A stretch of DNA of 64,000 nt, taken from Gnetum montanum (lineage: Eukaryota; Streptophyta; Gnetopsida; Gnetales; Gnetaceae). The notes under the pieces are model-generated. The model made no database searches. It was not told the origin of the DNA and saw nothing but the letters and a program-made list of their open reading frames with translations. The translations under genes and the position numbers were made by a program. Every line of letters starts with the position of its first letter. Position 1 is the stretch's first letter. Where the stretch lies: assembly GCA_015680685.1 (NCBI GenBank), contig MNCI01003975.1, positions 832,317-896,316 of the forward strand. Direction: 5' to 3'. Below are positions 46,916 through 58,268 of this stretch, in pieces.

Positions 46916-47960
46916 CTATTGCTTGTATTTTTCTTGAGGATAAGACAACCTCTTGGGTGCTTGCCTTTTGACAAATTTTGGGTTTAATACATACATCCTA
47001 GACTCTTGCAAGTATGATAAAATTGGGCAACAACTCTTTGGATGTTTGTATTGGCATATGTCACATCCTTCATCATCTAAATTTGAATCTACAACCCCTT
47101 CTACTATTGTAGCTTTACTCTTTTGATGGTAATAGTCCTTTTTCATGTTCTTTTTCCTTCTTTTGTCTTTGTCATTGGATATTTCTTGTTCTACTTTCTC
47201 CTCTATGATTTTTAGTGACATTTGAAACTTCTCATTGAGAGAGTCACACATCTTATCTACCTTAGCTGAAATTTTATTAATGGACTTTTGGATCAGCATG
47301 GTCTTTCTCTATACAACCTTCTTTAGTGATGCCTCCTTCTCTAGGTCGCGGAGTTGAACCTTCTTTTTGCAGATGGAAGGGTCTCCAATGTACTCCTCTT
47401 TACTTTTTCTTTTCTTTAACTTCCCTTCTTTCTTTTATACCTAGTCAATGAGCCTTTCAATTTCATGGATCCTCATTTTTGATAGTCTTCCTTGGGCCTA
47501 TACCCTAAGAGTCTTCCTGGTTTTGTTTTTGAGCCCATCTATAATGTGGTAGAGCTACTCCTATTGAAAGAAACCATGGTCTAGACACTGTTGTAGCCAA
47601 GAATAGTATATTTTCAAGGTTACATCAAGGAATTCATTATTACCTTGTCTCCACCATTGATTTTGTTTTCTCAAGTTGGACACCATGGAGTATGTTTGAT
47701 ACTTATCATTAAATAACTCTAGCATTGTATTTAATCTATGAATAGATTCTAGTTCCAAAGACTAGTACCAACTTTCAACTTCCTTTATGAGTGTATGAGG
47801 AAATAACTTAAGTTTCTGCTAGTTATTTTCAATTTTTTGCAAGGTGTAGACATCATGGAAGGCTTGCAAGTGGTGTTACAAATCAATATTGTAGCCTCAC
47901 TCAGACTTAGGGATATTGTTCATATTAAGCTGTTTGATCTGGCTATCCCTTTGATGCTAG
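46916..47960 (-). pseudogene. gag: Athila-like Gag relic
   Basis: Aligns with the Gag at 13249-14490: HLQAFHDVYT against HLQAFYDACV, QKLKLFPHTL against QKLKLFPMTL, ELFNDKYQTYSMVSNLRKQ against ELFNERYQTYARVSALRKQ. A Lys-rich linker follows and a knuckle GCDICQYKHPKSCCP that keeps the C-x2-C-x3-H-x4-C spacing (near 47055). Frames 47561-47758 and 46916-47299 are the longest surviving pieces. Confidence 0.85.
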
Positions 47961-49019
47961 TGAGGATATGTACTATTTCATGAATGTTGATCATTATCCT
48001 TATAGCAAGAAATTATTCATCATAGTTATCTCATTCATTATGGTCTGTAGCATGTACTTGTCTCTTATGATGTGACATGCTACATATTTTTTCTCGATGA
48101 TTTCCTTCTTCTTCTTACTCTTGTCTACATTTCCTTCTCTCATTTCAATAATGGGATATTCTATCATCTTCACCTTAACTTTGATCATTTTCCATTCAAT
48201 CCCTATCATGTTCTTTGTCATCTGAGGTAGATAATGAGGAATATGGCGAGATGGAGAGCTAGGAGAGTTATGCTAGCTTGATCTTCTTCTTTTTTCCCTT
48301 AGATGATATTTTGCTTGATAACTAGGAGACCTTGGCCTTAAGACTTCCTTGGTTCTGGGTCCAGCTCTTTCCTTGCCTTGGTTGCTTTACTAAGATTGAA
48401 CGTAACCATTGATGTGTCATGTTTTCTTTACAAAAGGAAAGGGGACCTTGACATTAAGATCATCCTAATCAATATTATTTGTTCTCCTTTTCTTACTATA
48501 ATGTTAGTGTGATCAAAATCCTCTTACCTTTAGAGGCTTCATGGTGGGCCTCCATGAATTTTTCGTTTTGAAGTTGGGGCTTTATAAGTTAATAATATCT
48601 AGAGAGGTGATCTATCACTTGGTACTCTAGGGTTGCTACTTTAGGTCCCAGCTTTATCAATGTTGCCACGAATATTGATGGAATGGCATGATTGAGTGAT
48701 AACACAATGTTATCCTTTAGGTCTCTCCACTGTAGATGCTCTTCTTGGTGAAGAATGAAAGAATGGTTTGAATAACATGGATTTGGATAGGTGTAGATCA
48801 CTTTGAGTTGTTGGGATACTTCATGTGGTTCTTGTTTTTTCATAAAATTTTTTAGAATCATACCCAGGTGAGGAATTAACCCTATGAGAAGAAGATATCT
48901 TTTAGCTTAATCTTGTAGTATGCCTTGAATAAAATATTATTATTTTTCTAATGGTGGTTCATTATGTTTCTATAACAATCTATGTATGATTTAATTATCT
49001 ATAATACTTAGTGCACAAT
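47961..49019 (-). other. Leader and early gag of the Athila-like element
   Basis: Between the primer site and the recognisable gag domain. The open frame at 48589-48861 may be part of the Gag N-terminus or leader; it has no known motif. Confidence 0.4.
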
Positions 49020-49020
49020 A

Positions 49021-49041
49021 GTTCCTTGAAAATGGTGTAAA
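49021..49041 (-). other. Decayed tRNA-Asp-type primer binding site
   Basis: On the minus strand TTTACACCATTTTCAAGGA follows the LTR. It aligns with TTGGTGCCATTGCCGAGGA of the non-autonomous element at 12 of 19 positions, with most differences transitions. Confidence 0.55.
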
Positions 49042-49932
49042 TGATGAGTGATGAGTGTCCCCTATACCTAGCCATATGAATCACATGTGTGTATGTGCAA
49101 TTCAATTGAATTCCATGGAACTTTAGGCTAATAGTATCATAGATAATTAAGTGTGATGTTGCTAGTTATTATCTTCCCAATCATCACTTGTGCTAACTCA
49201 ATTTGTATGATTAAATGTGATTGAGACATAAGAAGTTCTTGTTTTTATCATTAAAATATTAAAATTATAAAGTGATTAAAATATGAATTTCTAACTAACT
49301 ATGTAATTAAAAGTAATCTGAGCTATCTAAAGCATAGATAATCTATTCCAACTTTTTGTACCCATACTAAACCTATGTTAACGTTGCTAGATTACCAAGT
49401 ATATACTATTGGATGTTCAAAGTATCCATTATTGGGATAACCAAACATTAATATATTACACTTGAAGTGGTCGTACTCATCCTATTATGGAATAAAATAA
49501 AATGTTAAACTATTAAGTGCTAGAAAGCAAAGTGCATGCAGAATAAAATGCTAAGAATAAACTAAGTGCTATAAGTGTTGCAATGGAAGAAATTAATCTC
49601 AATTTTATTAGCACAATGCAAAAGTGTCTAGGTACATCATGCACTTGAATAAAACTTGATACAATCAACTCAATCCACACTGTGGGTACTTAGAGAAAAA
49701 TTTGGCTAAGTCCTATAGGAGAAAGTTGCAAGCGTCTAGTTAGTAGAATGACTAATGGAGTCATAAATATGATAGGTAGTTTAATTTATAGGCATTTATT
49801 ACAATTGTGACATGGTATTTACAACATAGCCTCCTAGCATATGATATAGCACATGCAATGTAGTAGCTACGATATCACAAATATCATAGTTATGATATCT
49901 TAGTTGATTAGCACAATTTTCATGGTTCATAA
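49042..49932 (-). mobile_element. 5' LTR of the Athila-like element
   Basis: The left edge TGATGAGTGATGAGTGTCCC aligns base for base with the edge of the solo LTR at 59828. The TATA-like box is weaker (ATAAATT, minus strand, 49783-49790). Decayed GATATC cores lie at 49850-49905. Right edge TTCATAA at 49932. 891 bp. Confidence 0.85.
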
Positions 49933-50960
49933 ATTTTTTTTTAAAATTTAGGTTATGATAATCAAAGTTCTTATCCAAGTAAATTCTAAGTGATGATATT
50001 TTTACAGTAATTAAAATCAATTATTGAAGTAGTTGATTTTAACTCCAATCCTAATTCTCAAATTGAAATAAGTTTTGAATATATATGTATGTTATAATAA
50101 AGGCATGGCTAAATTGTGAAAATATAACAAAAAATTAGAATTCAAGGCAAGAGCACTTAGGGTAATTTTTTATAATTAGTAGATAGATGCTAGATCATGG
50201 GAAAGCAACTTTATCTACCCTACTTGAAAAACTCTAATTGGTTGTATTTGTATTTTATACTAGCTTAGGCTAATACTAGTAATTGGTTAATATGACTCAG
50301 GATATCTTCATCTTATAATTTTTATATAAGACACTATGTACTGATTGGTTGTATTTGTATTCTATTCTAGTTTATGCTACTAGAATAAAGTGATTAATAG
50401 GATTAAGATATACTTCTCTCTTTGGTATCAACCTTGTTATGACTCATGCCTATATAGACAATCAGTGATTTGGGCTTTTTAAGTAGTGAATAAATAGAAG
50501 TCGAAATAAAAAAAATTATCACAATGCATGTGAATTTCTTAGAAGCCAAATATTTAATAAATATTGTGAGAAAGAATTCATTTATAGATTTTTCCTTTAA
50601 TTTTTATCATGATAAAATAGGAGTACTTGTGTGTGATAAATACATGAAAGCTAGATCCACAATATTCTTTATCTATGTTAGTGTTAATGAGATGTACATG
50701 CAATCTATCTTATAAAACTTTGATTTTTAAGTTAGTTTGGTTATCTAAAATGAATATAACAATGTTTGATATTTACGTTTTAAATTTTAAACCATAGTAA
50801 TTCACATGTTTGCTTTTATTCTATGACAACTAAATTAACATCTTCTATAAGCACTAATCAAAAGGTATAGTTTGTTTAATTTCTATTATGTAGGCTATTA
50901 AGAAATGAATTTTATGGAGAATGACATACTACTACTTCAAGTTAGGTTTTAGGACTATTA
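49933..50960. other. Intergenic DNA with a short duplication
   Basis: ATTGGTTGTATTTGTATT occurs at about 50239 and again at 50343, so a roughly 104-bp segment is duplicated. No gene recognised. The open frame at 50524-50715 has no family motif. Confidence 0.4.
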
Positions 50961-50969
50961 TGATATTTA

Positions 50970-51400
50970 ATTTTAGAAATGGCATAGACTGCTAGTGGTC
51001 ACATCAAAATAGTTGTGATTGGCTGAGGAGTTTGTTCTTTGGCATGGGTACTGGCCCAATTGGAATGGATTATAGGACTTATTGTTATGGTTATATTTGC
51101 TTTGGTTACATGCTACACTTCTTGCCTTTAGATAGCTACATGTTTCTCAATCTAGTTGCTAGCAAAAGAAATTACACTTACATGGATGTGATCAGAGCTC
51201 ATTTGAGTAAGAAACTAAGTATTTTTCTTTAAATCTTCTTTTTAAGTTTTAACTTGCATGCATTTGTCATTTAGTAACAATAATTAATTTTTTGTAGATG
51301 GTAGTGAACTATTTATATGTGGTTTGATCTAATATGTTAATTCCTTTGGCATTGCAATAGGTTACACCATAGTTGCTTCCACTAGTATGATGTAACTAGG
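50970..51400 (+). pseudogene. Amino acid permease (AAP family) gene fragment
   Basis: A host-type gene relic. AAPs are plasma-membrane proton-coupled amino acid transporters (Aa_trans family). Frame one (about 50978-51130) reads TASGHIKIVVIG, stop, GVCSLAWVLAQLEWIIG and a hydrophobic stretch, matching the first two membrane segments. After a frame change comes SKRNYTYMDVIRAHL (about 51165-51205), a hallmark of plant AAPs. An intron GT 51207 to AG 51297 (91 bp) follows. Exon two (51298-51392) reads GSELFICGLI, stop, YVNSFGIAIGYTIVASTSMM, the next conserved membrane segment. Splicing at these sites keeps the frame. The retained intron means it is not a processed copy. Stops, a frameshift and loss of the rest of the gene make it non-functional. 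Confidence 0.8.
51207..51297 (+). other. Intron in the permease fragment
   Basis: Donor GTAAGA, T-rich 3' part TTTTTTGTAG. 91 bp. It joins two exon pieces in frame between the NYTYMD and CGLI-YVN segments. Confidence 0.7.
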
Positions 51401-51750
51401 CTGGAAGTTAATAAAATTTCTTTTCATTTTTTTTTAAAAAATTCATTTAAAGTAGATGCTTTTTTCTTTGGTGGTAATACCTAGATTCAAACTTAGGGCA
51501 ATTGCGTAAAAATAGGTTAGTCTTTTGTTCCCCCATAATACTCCTTTGAATAGAAATAAAAATTAAGCCTTTAGTTGATGACTTTATATTTCTCACTCCA
51601 TTCCAAATCATGTATATTTTATGATTTTATTGATGTGTAATTTTGAACATTTGATTCAACATGTAAGACCATATAGAAGCCTAATTGCTTTCATAGTAAA
51701 GGTCACATTGTACACTACAAATTGAAACTATTTGGTGTGGTGGAGATTTT
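51401..51750. other. Spacer, no gene seen
   Basis: AT-rich, with a poly-T/A stretch near 51425-51445. No further permease exon was recognised. Confidence 0.4.
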
Positions 51751-52248
51751 TGTAATACCAAGCTAACCTAGACTTAGGCTAAAAAGATATTACTTAGAAA
51801 ACAAAATGCAACATAAAAAATGGAAGGATGCTAATAAAATTTGATAAGCAAAGCATTAGGCATCCAAATAAAATAGGTTCAAAGGAATATAAAAATATAT
51901 AATAGATTAAAACAAAACTTGTTGAATAATAAATTTAAATTTTCAAATACCAATGCTAATAGCCCATTGTGTACAAAATGTAGCCTATTCACTAATTAGT
52001 AGTTTGGAATCTCTAATGCCCAAGCCAAAATACAAAATATCCAAATAAAATTATAACAATTGAATAAACAATTAAGTATCCAAAAATACCACCAAGGCAT
52101 TGGGCCAATAATGATACAAAATGTTATTTGAATAACATATTCTAAAATTGATGTTACTAACTTAGATAAATTGTAAAGCAAAGTTGAGCTTACACTAAGA
52201 ATAGGCTAGTACAAAGTCCACACTACTAACCAAAGGATATATAAATTA

Positions 52249-52264
52249 TAGAGTACAAATAGTA
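52249..52264. repeat. LINE target site duplication, left copy
   Basis: TAGAGTACAAATAGTA, matched at 15 of 16 positions by 56777-56792. Copy A of repeat X has only one such site (near 23036). Confidence 0.85.
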
Positions 52265-52325
52265 GGGGGAATGTCGGATCTCAAAAAAATGAATAATAAT
52301 ATTAAAAAAATCAAAGCACATTAGA

Positions 52326-55300
52326 TCATTGAAGAGAGAGTCTAAGAAAAAAGCCTAATGGTTTTGGGTATGCCTTTCCCATATGTTTAAGATGAGTTGT
52401 AATAGGAAGATGTTGATGAATAAGACACCATAAAAAAATACAAATTTTAGAAAATGTAAGAGTTCTCCAAAGATCTTTTATTTTCCTCATCCAAAAGAGT
52501 GATGATAATTGCATTTTTAGGCCTTATTAAGTTTGCTATTAGTAAAATCATTTTTTGTAATAATCTCATAAGCAACTTTCGAATTAAAAGGAAAAACATG
52601 TCTACCATCCTTTCAAAAGATATTTGAAAAAGATTAACACAAATTGTTTTCGACTTTAAATAAAATCTGAAGCTTAGAAATTAAATTTTCAAAATTCCTT
52701 TTAATCTTTCTATTCAAACCACAGAGGCTAGAAGCTTCATTCCAAGTAATCCATCTATCATGCATACATAGACAAGAAACTGTAGTGATACGAAATCTAC
52801 TCTAAGTGATATATAATCTAGATGCATTAGTAGCCCAAGTTCCTTCATAGAAAGAAAGTCACCATGGGCTAATTTTATTAAGCATATATTTTGAAACTAT
52901 AATATGATTTTAATTTGAATAATTGCTAAGCTTGCATCATGTCTTCCAAATTTGTTTGAGAATTGGAAAACTAGGACTAGAAATGGTCCAAGGGAAAAAA
53001 GATAGTGAAGAAATTTATTAGAAGACTGATTGTTATCATTCTTAGGTTTTCTTTGCATAATTTTGTTTTTTAAAAGGAGCATACAAAAATCATCTTCATT
53101 AATGCACATTACAATCCATTTTACTTCAAGAGAAATACCTTGGTTATAACAATTAATGAGTCCAAGTCCTTCATCTTTCTTGCTACAAGTGCAAATATCC
53201 TAAGCAAGTATAGATAAACCTTTTCTATTTTGCTTAGTAGACCAAAGAAACTAATGGATAATACAATTAATTTTCTCATAATAAGTTTTAGAAGAAGCTC
53301 AACAATTGGAATAATAAACATGAATTGATTGAAGCATTTTCTTAATAACTAAAATTTTGCTAGTAAGGATGAGCTTTTTTTCTTTATACTTATCAAGCTT
53401 TTTTTTTTCAATTTTATCAGTTAAATAATTCCACAAAATAGTAAGACTAGGCTAAGAAAAGATATTCCTAAAATTTTGAAGACAAAATATAGTTTCAAGA
53501 TTTTCCAAGGCTTGAGAGTAACCAAATCATAAATATTACTATTACAATAAACAATAGATTTTTGCTAATTGATCCAAGAGCTAGATAACATGAAATAATT
53601 CTTCACACTCTCTAAAAGAGTATTGATATGTTGTAGAGAATTTCTTGTCATACAAAGTGCATGTTAAGCAATTGTATACATTGATTATCGATTAAAATTT
53701 CCTTAATAAAATTAATTTGTAAATCATAATGTAGATTATGTGAAAGAAAATCTACAACAATAATAAAAAGATAGGAAGCTAGAGGACAATCTTCATAGAT
53801 TGACCATTGAAGAGAAAAGGAGGAACTTAATTCAAAGTTAGTAGCAACTTGAGCATTAGCATCAGTAAGTAGGGTATAGATAAGTTAAATAAAATAATGA
53901 TTAAATCTTAGTTTATAGATACAAGAGATAATGAAATTCCATTCCATCCTTTTATAAGCTTTAGCATAATCTAAGTTAATAAAAGCAATGTCTTGGTTAG
54001 TATCAAAAGCCCCTTGCATTTCCTCCCAAGTTATAATGAAATTATTTAAGATATGTTTACCTTTTCCAAAATCAGTTTGCTTAGATTTAATGATATCTTC
54101 AATAACGTTATGAATTTAGCAAGTCATGTATTTAGCTAAAATTTTTCAAGTATTGTTTAAGAAGAATAATAGGCCTTTAATCACCAATATGTTGAAGATT
54201 TTCATTTTGAGAAAGAAGAAAAATATCACCTTTCTTGATATTTTTATCAAGAGAAATTTTATAATGCCTTCATGGAAAACATGAAAGAGATCATCTCCAA
54301 TGATGTTCCAATGCTTAAAAAATTCAATAGCTTTACCATTTGCTAAACTAAATATCGCTACTTTTATTTCTTCCACTCTAATGTTTGCTTTAGGAATACT
54401 TTAATGTGCTTCTATAATAAAATAAAGAATATGTGTACTAGAGGGCTTGAAGGATTCCTTGCTAAAACTTTTAGAAGAAAAAATAAAAGAAAAAAGATTT
54501 GCCAAAAAAAAAAACTCTTACTAGTCTTAAGATCTTTAATGATAAAATCATTTATATAAAGTAATTCTAGTTTAAGTACTTCACTCTTTCCTTTTACAAA
54601 TTTTTAAAAAATTCCTTACAAGGTTCATCTTCAATTTTTTGCCAATCCATGTAACTTTTAGTGAGAGCACTTTTAACTTTAAAAGTATCCAACATTATTT
54701 AGCATAATGAGCTTTAGCCAAGGCTTTTTGAGTTTCAGAACCAAAGGTATTCAGGTCTAAAAGAATTTGCATTTTTTTTACAAATTCTACAAGATATTCT
54801 TTAAATTGACACTTAGCAAATTGCTTCCTAAACCATCTAGCATAATGTTTTACTCTACAATGAGTTCTTTGCCACTAGTCAATCCAATCAATGTCACTAG
54901 CAGGACTTTTTTTTTTTCATTCCATAAAGACTTCAAAATATTTTTCCCACTGGGTCCTATTAACATATTAGCATTTATATGAAAAAGGTCATGCTTTCAA
55001 AAGGATAAAAAATTAATACTAGAGAGAAAAATACAAATAGAAATATGATTTGACAAATTAGTATCTTTATGCACTTCTACTTCTCTACTAGGCTTCCAAA
55101 AGGAAATATTAGAGATGTAAAATCTATTAAGTCGACAATAAATTCTATCATTTCCTTGTTGATAATTATACCAAGTATAATGCTTCTCATTTTAATGAGA
55201 TGAGAATAAAGAGCTAACATCAAAAAGAAAATATTTTCTTTAAAATTACACTAGTATTATTTTTCTTGAGAGGACATATTAGGAGGAAGATCACTAAGTT

Positions 55301-55740
55301 TATTTAAATGAATTTTAACCATATTGAAATCACCTTCAATAATTGAAGAAACTTTAGGCAAAGATAGATGATATTTCCAAATATTTGATTGATCTTTTGA
55401 ATTATTATGAGCATAAACATTATAGAGTCCAAAGTCACCTTTTTGCTATGACAAATAATTGAAATAACTCTTTCAATATTGTTAAAACCAGAATTCATAA
55501 TTTTTCCAGTCCAAATTTTATTAACAAGAATTGCAACACCTCCTTTGTTAACTTCATGAACAACTAGAAAAAACAATGTAATTTTTAAAATACATTTAAG
55601 AAAGAACCTAAATATTATGAGTTGATATCTTAATTTATTGTATGAAAAGAGAATTTGGAGATAAATGCTAGTTTGACAAATACACCTTAGTAGTATTTGC
55701 ATAGAATCTATCAAAAAGTCCCCAACCATTTCATGATAAA
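52326..55740 (-). pseudogene. LINE ORF2 relic (endonuclease, RT, zf-RVT)
   Basis: The endonuclease would nick target DNA and the RT would prime on the nick. Endonuclease pieces: KGGVAILVN (about 55525-55550), then in another frame GLYNVYAHNNS and IIEGDFNMV (about 55325-55345), the conserved GDFN motif. RT pieces: EEIKVAIFSLANGKA, WNIIGDDLF and FHEG (54240-54376), and an INLDYAKAYKRMEWNFI-like stretch near 53945-53990 (usual form LDFEKAYDRVEW; the Asp is Lys). zf-RVT-like end: LWRTLTFSKICIFLWCLI (52400-52475). Very many stops and shifts; dead. Confidence 0.8.
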
Positions 55741-56776
55741 ACTAACATTGAGATGTGGGGGAGAAGGCCTCCATCCTTGATTTTTCAAACTCAACATTTG
55801 TCTCACAATTCATATCACTCATAAGTAGAAAAGCATTGTTTGATAAAAAAAACACTTAGAACAGTAGTAGAAGTAGAAAGAGAATGAGATACCTTTGGGG
55901 TTTTTAAATTAGATGCAGTATCTAAAAATATTTTTTATATTGCATCTTTATAGTTAAAAGGATAAGCAAAAGGTTGAGAACTTGTTGTAGAAGATTTCAT
56001 TTGTGCCTTTGAAAAATACCATTATTTGTCTTTTTTGGAAATTGTTGTTTCTTTTCCCCATAAATAACTTTTTTATTGAGAAAAAGACAGATTCCAATAA
56101 CATTGCCTTCATAATCACAATAGCTACGAAATCCTCCTAAATTATAAGATGTAAATTTTTTAATAAAAATGCTGATTATAGGCCTTGAGTTTTATTTCTT
56201 TTACCTTAAATTAATCTGTATAAAATAATATGTATGGTAAATCACATATGGTAACTTTTTTAACTCTATTTTTAAGATTATGCTAATGATGCCGATAATT
56301 TTGCTTTCAACACTTTAAAAAATAAGAGAAAGATTTTCTAATTCAAGATAATAAGGAATTTTAGAATAATTAGAATATGGATCAAAATCCACTTTTTAAA
56401 AAATTTTATGATCTACTAATTTCTTAACCATTTGAGAATTGGTTAATTTGAGACGAAAAAAATAATTGAAAAAATAGTAGACATGCAAAACATTAATTCC
56501 ATAGCATTTATGAATTTCCTAAGTTACTAGTATAATACCCTTATTCATACAAACAAATCTAATAATTTGTAGAAATATGCATCATAAAGTGATATCTTTT
56601 GACAAGGATTCATACAAATCATCAAGGAAAAAAATTAAAAGCTTCAAAATTCTTCATGTTCTTTACAATTTTGAGATAGTATTTTCCATCTTCCGATGAT
56701 TCCCCATCAAAAGGAATTTCAACTAAAAAAACTCTGCTAGAAATCCTCAAGATTAACAAACCACTTGAAATGTATT
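55741..56776 (-). pseudogene. LINE 5' region with ORF1-like remains
   Basis: The place where LINE ORF1 would be. The minus strand reads LKSGFDPYSNYSKIPYYLEL near 56340-56400, reminiscent of the RNA-binding ORF1 (DUF4283-like) of plant LINEs, but too decayed for certainty. Confidence 0.4.
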
Positions 56777-56792
56777 TAGAGTACAAATGGTA
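56777..56792. repeat. LINE target site duplication, right copy
   Basis: TAGAGTACAAATGGTA; see 52249-52264. Confidence 0.85.
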
Positions 56793-57272
56793 GTTGAACA
56801 TGATAGCCTCACAAATTGTAATAAATAGTCAACTTAAATAAGATTCTAAATATCTAAATTCTAATCTAAACTCTTGCTTTTCCAACTACTTCTCAAAGTT
56901 AACACTTGTAACACATGTGAGGTAAAAATAATGGGGAAGTCATTCAAAGGATTGAGAAGAACAAATAAATCACAACTCTGAAACACCATAAAATTCCAGG
57001 GCCCTCATGCTTCAACAGAGTCTTGGAATTTGGGCAAGGATTTCCACAAGTGCAGCGTCATGATGGGCCGATAGAATGGTGTAGGCACCAAGGATAGATT
57101 GTACAGTTCAGCAAGTTTTCTATCTCCAGGGTTGACAAGCCTACTAGACTCTCCAACCTGCCCAACTGGACAATTGACCCAGCTGGTAGTCTACCCAAGG
57201 ACCATGCTAGGAGTTGTCGAAAGTATTCGAGATGAGAAAAATAGTTCGGAAAGTTTTCTAGCATAAAAATCT

Positions 57273-57850
57273 GCTATGCTACACTACACTGCGCAGCGTA
57301 GCAAGCCTCAAAGAGATCAATCAAGCGTCCAAGATGTAAGTTGATGACAAGTTGGTCTTCCAAAGAATTTTCCCATGTTGCAACCATCAAGCAAACTTGC
57401 TCCACCAACATAGGGTGCTATGCTATGCAGTGTAGCAGAGCGTAACAGGGACAAAGTGCACAAAGGCCCCCCTTTGCTAAGTGACTCCAATAAGAAGATT
57501 GCACTTGGCAATGCTTCAGCCTTCAAAACTGGTTTTCCCACTTAGCCCTCAAGCCTTGAGCAAGGTTTCTTGGTAGAAAATGATAGATTGAACAAGGAAG
57601 CATGATACACTGGCTGCTATGCTACATAGCGTAGCACAACGTAGCAATGATGCAAAAATGACAGAAATGTTCCAAAGATGAATTCAACAAGTTTGAAGGC
57701 TTTTTAACATGGAGGACAAAAGTTGCAGTTGTTTGCCTAACCAAGCCTCACACAAATGCTCTTGGCTCCTACACAAGTTTTGTATCAAGATCGGTGGCTA
57801 CGCTATGCTACGCTACGTAGCGTAGCACAGCGTAGCGAGTAGTTACTTAT
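57273..57850 (+). promoter_or_regulatory. Four CTACGTAG-type palindrome clusters in U3
   Basis: Clusters at about 57273-57305, 57418-57450, 57612-57645 and 57795-57845, spaced 145-195 bp. Each is built of GCTAYGCTA and its complement TAGCGTAGC. The last contains a perfect 20-bp palindrome at 57807-57826. They lie 410 bp or more upstream of the TATA box at 58261. A protein-binding role is inference. Confidence 0.65.
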
Positions 57851-58260
57851 GCTACACCAATGTGTTGAACAATGTGTAGTGCAACACTGGCATGGAGGCA
57901 AAGACATCCTCGGTTAGCTTTATAACTTGTTGGCAATGATTATTCTCACCCTAATATCTCTTTGGCGGACAAAATCAGCAAGTTTGCTTCATTTTGCATA
58001 CCCCTGGTCAATCCCCAAAAATTGTTCCTACGCTTGACCTTGCTTGCAAGAGTAGGGAAGACATAGTCCTGGAGCATAGGCTCCATTTTGCTTACATTGT
58101 TGGCACACTAGATTTTGGCACATGTAGTTTTAGCAGTATGGTCACAACGTAACAAAGCTCACCTCCAGCATCGCACACCTACATAGTACAACCATGTTTG
58201 CACCTTGTGGGGCCCAGGACATGTGGCATCTAGACCATGTTTTTCTCCTGCTCCTAGCCT

Positions 58261-58268
58261 TATAAATA
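58261..58268 (+). promoter_or_regulatory. TATA box of the solo LTR
   Basis: TATAAATA followed by CCTCGG. It is the only strong TATA match in this LTR and is well placed, about 520 bp from its end. Confidence 0.55.

Larger units (their letters stand above)
31078..49932 (-). mobile_element. Athila-like Ty3 retrotransposon, split by a chromovirus
   Basis: Minus-strand element with 5' LTR 49042-49932, decayed tRNA-Asp-type primer site, gag (46.9-48.0 kb), protease, reverse transcriptase and RNase H (44.0-46.3 kb), integrase (33.5-34.4 kb) and a truncated 3' LTR (31078-31478). A chromovirus occupies 34379-43970 between RNase H and integrase. With it removed (and one GTTAT copy), the element would be about 9.3 kb. 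LTR and Gag show that it is a relative of the non-autonomous element at 12295-20141 and could represent the autonomous lineage that served it. Confidence 0.85.
52265..56776 (-). mobile_element. LINE (non-LTR retrotransposon) relic, about 4.5 kb
   Basis: Minus-strand L1-like element bounded by a 16-bp target duplication. It carries, right to left, an ORF1-like region, endonuclease, reverse transcriptase and a zinc-finger end. Its 3' end (left side) does not show the A-rich tail typical of plant L1 elements; the minus strand ends in GAGATCCGACATTCCCC instead. Confidence 0.85.

Noticed and set aside
50421-50433. TTTGGTATCAACC, like a tRNA-Met primer binding site on the plus strand
   Set aside because: No LTR edge TG...CA directly upstream and no gag-pol downstream.
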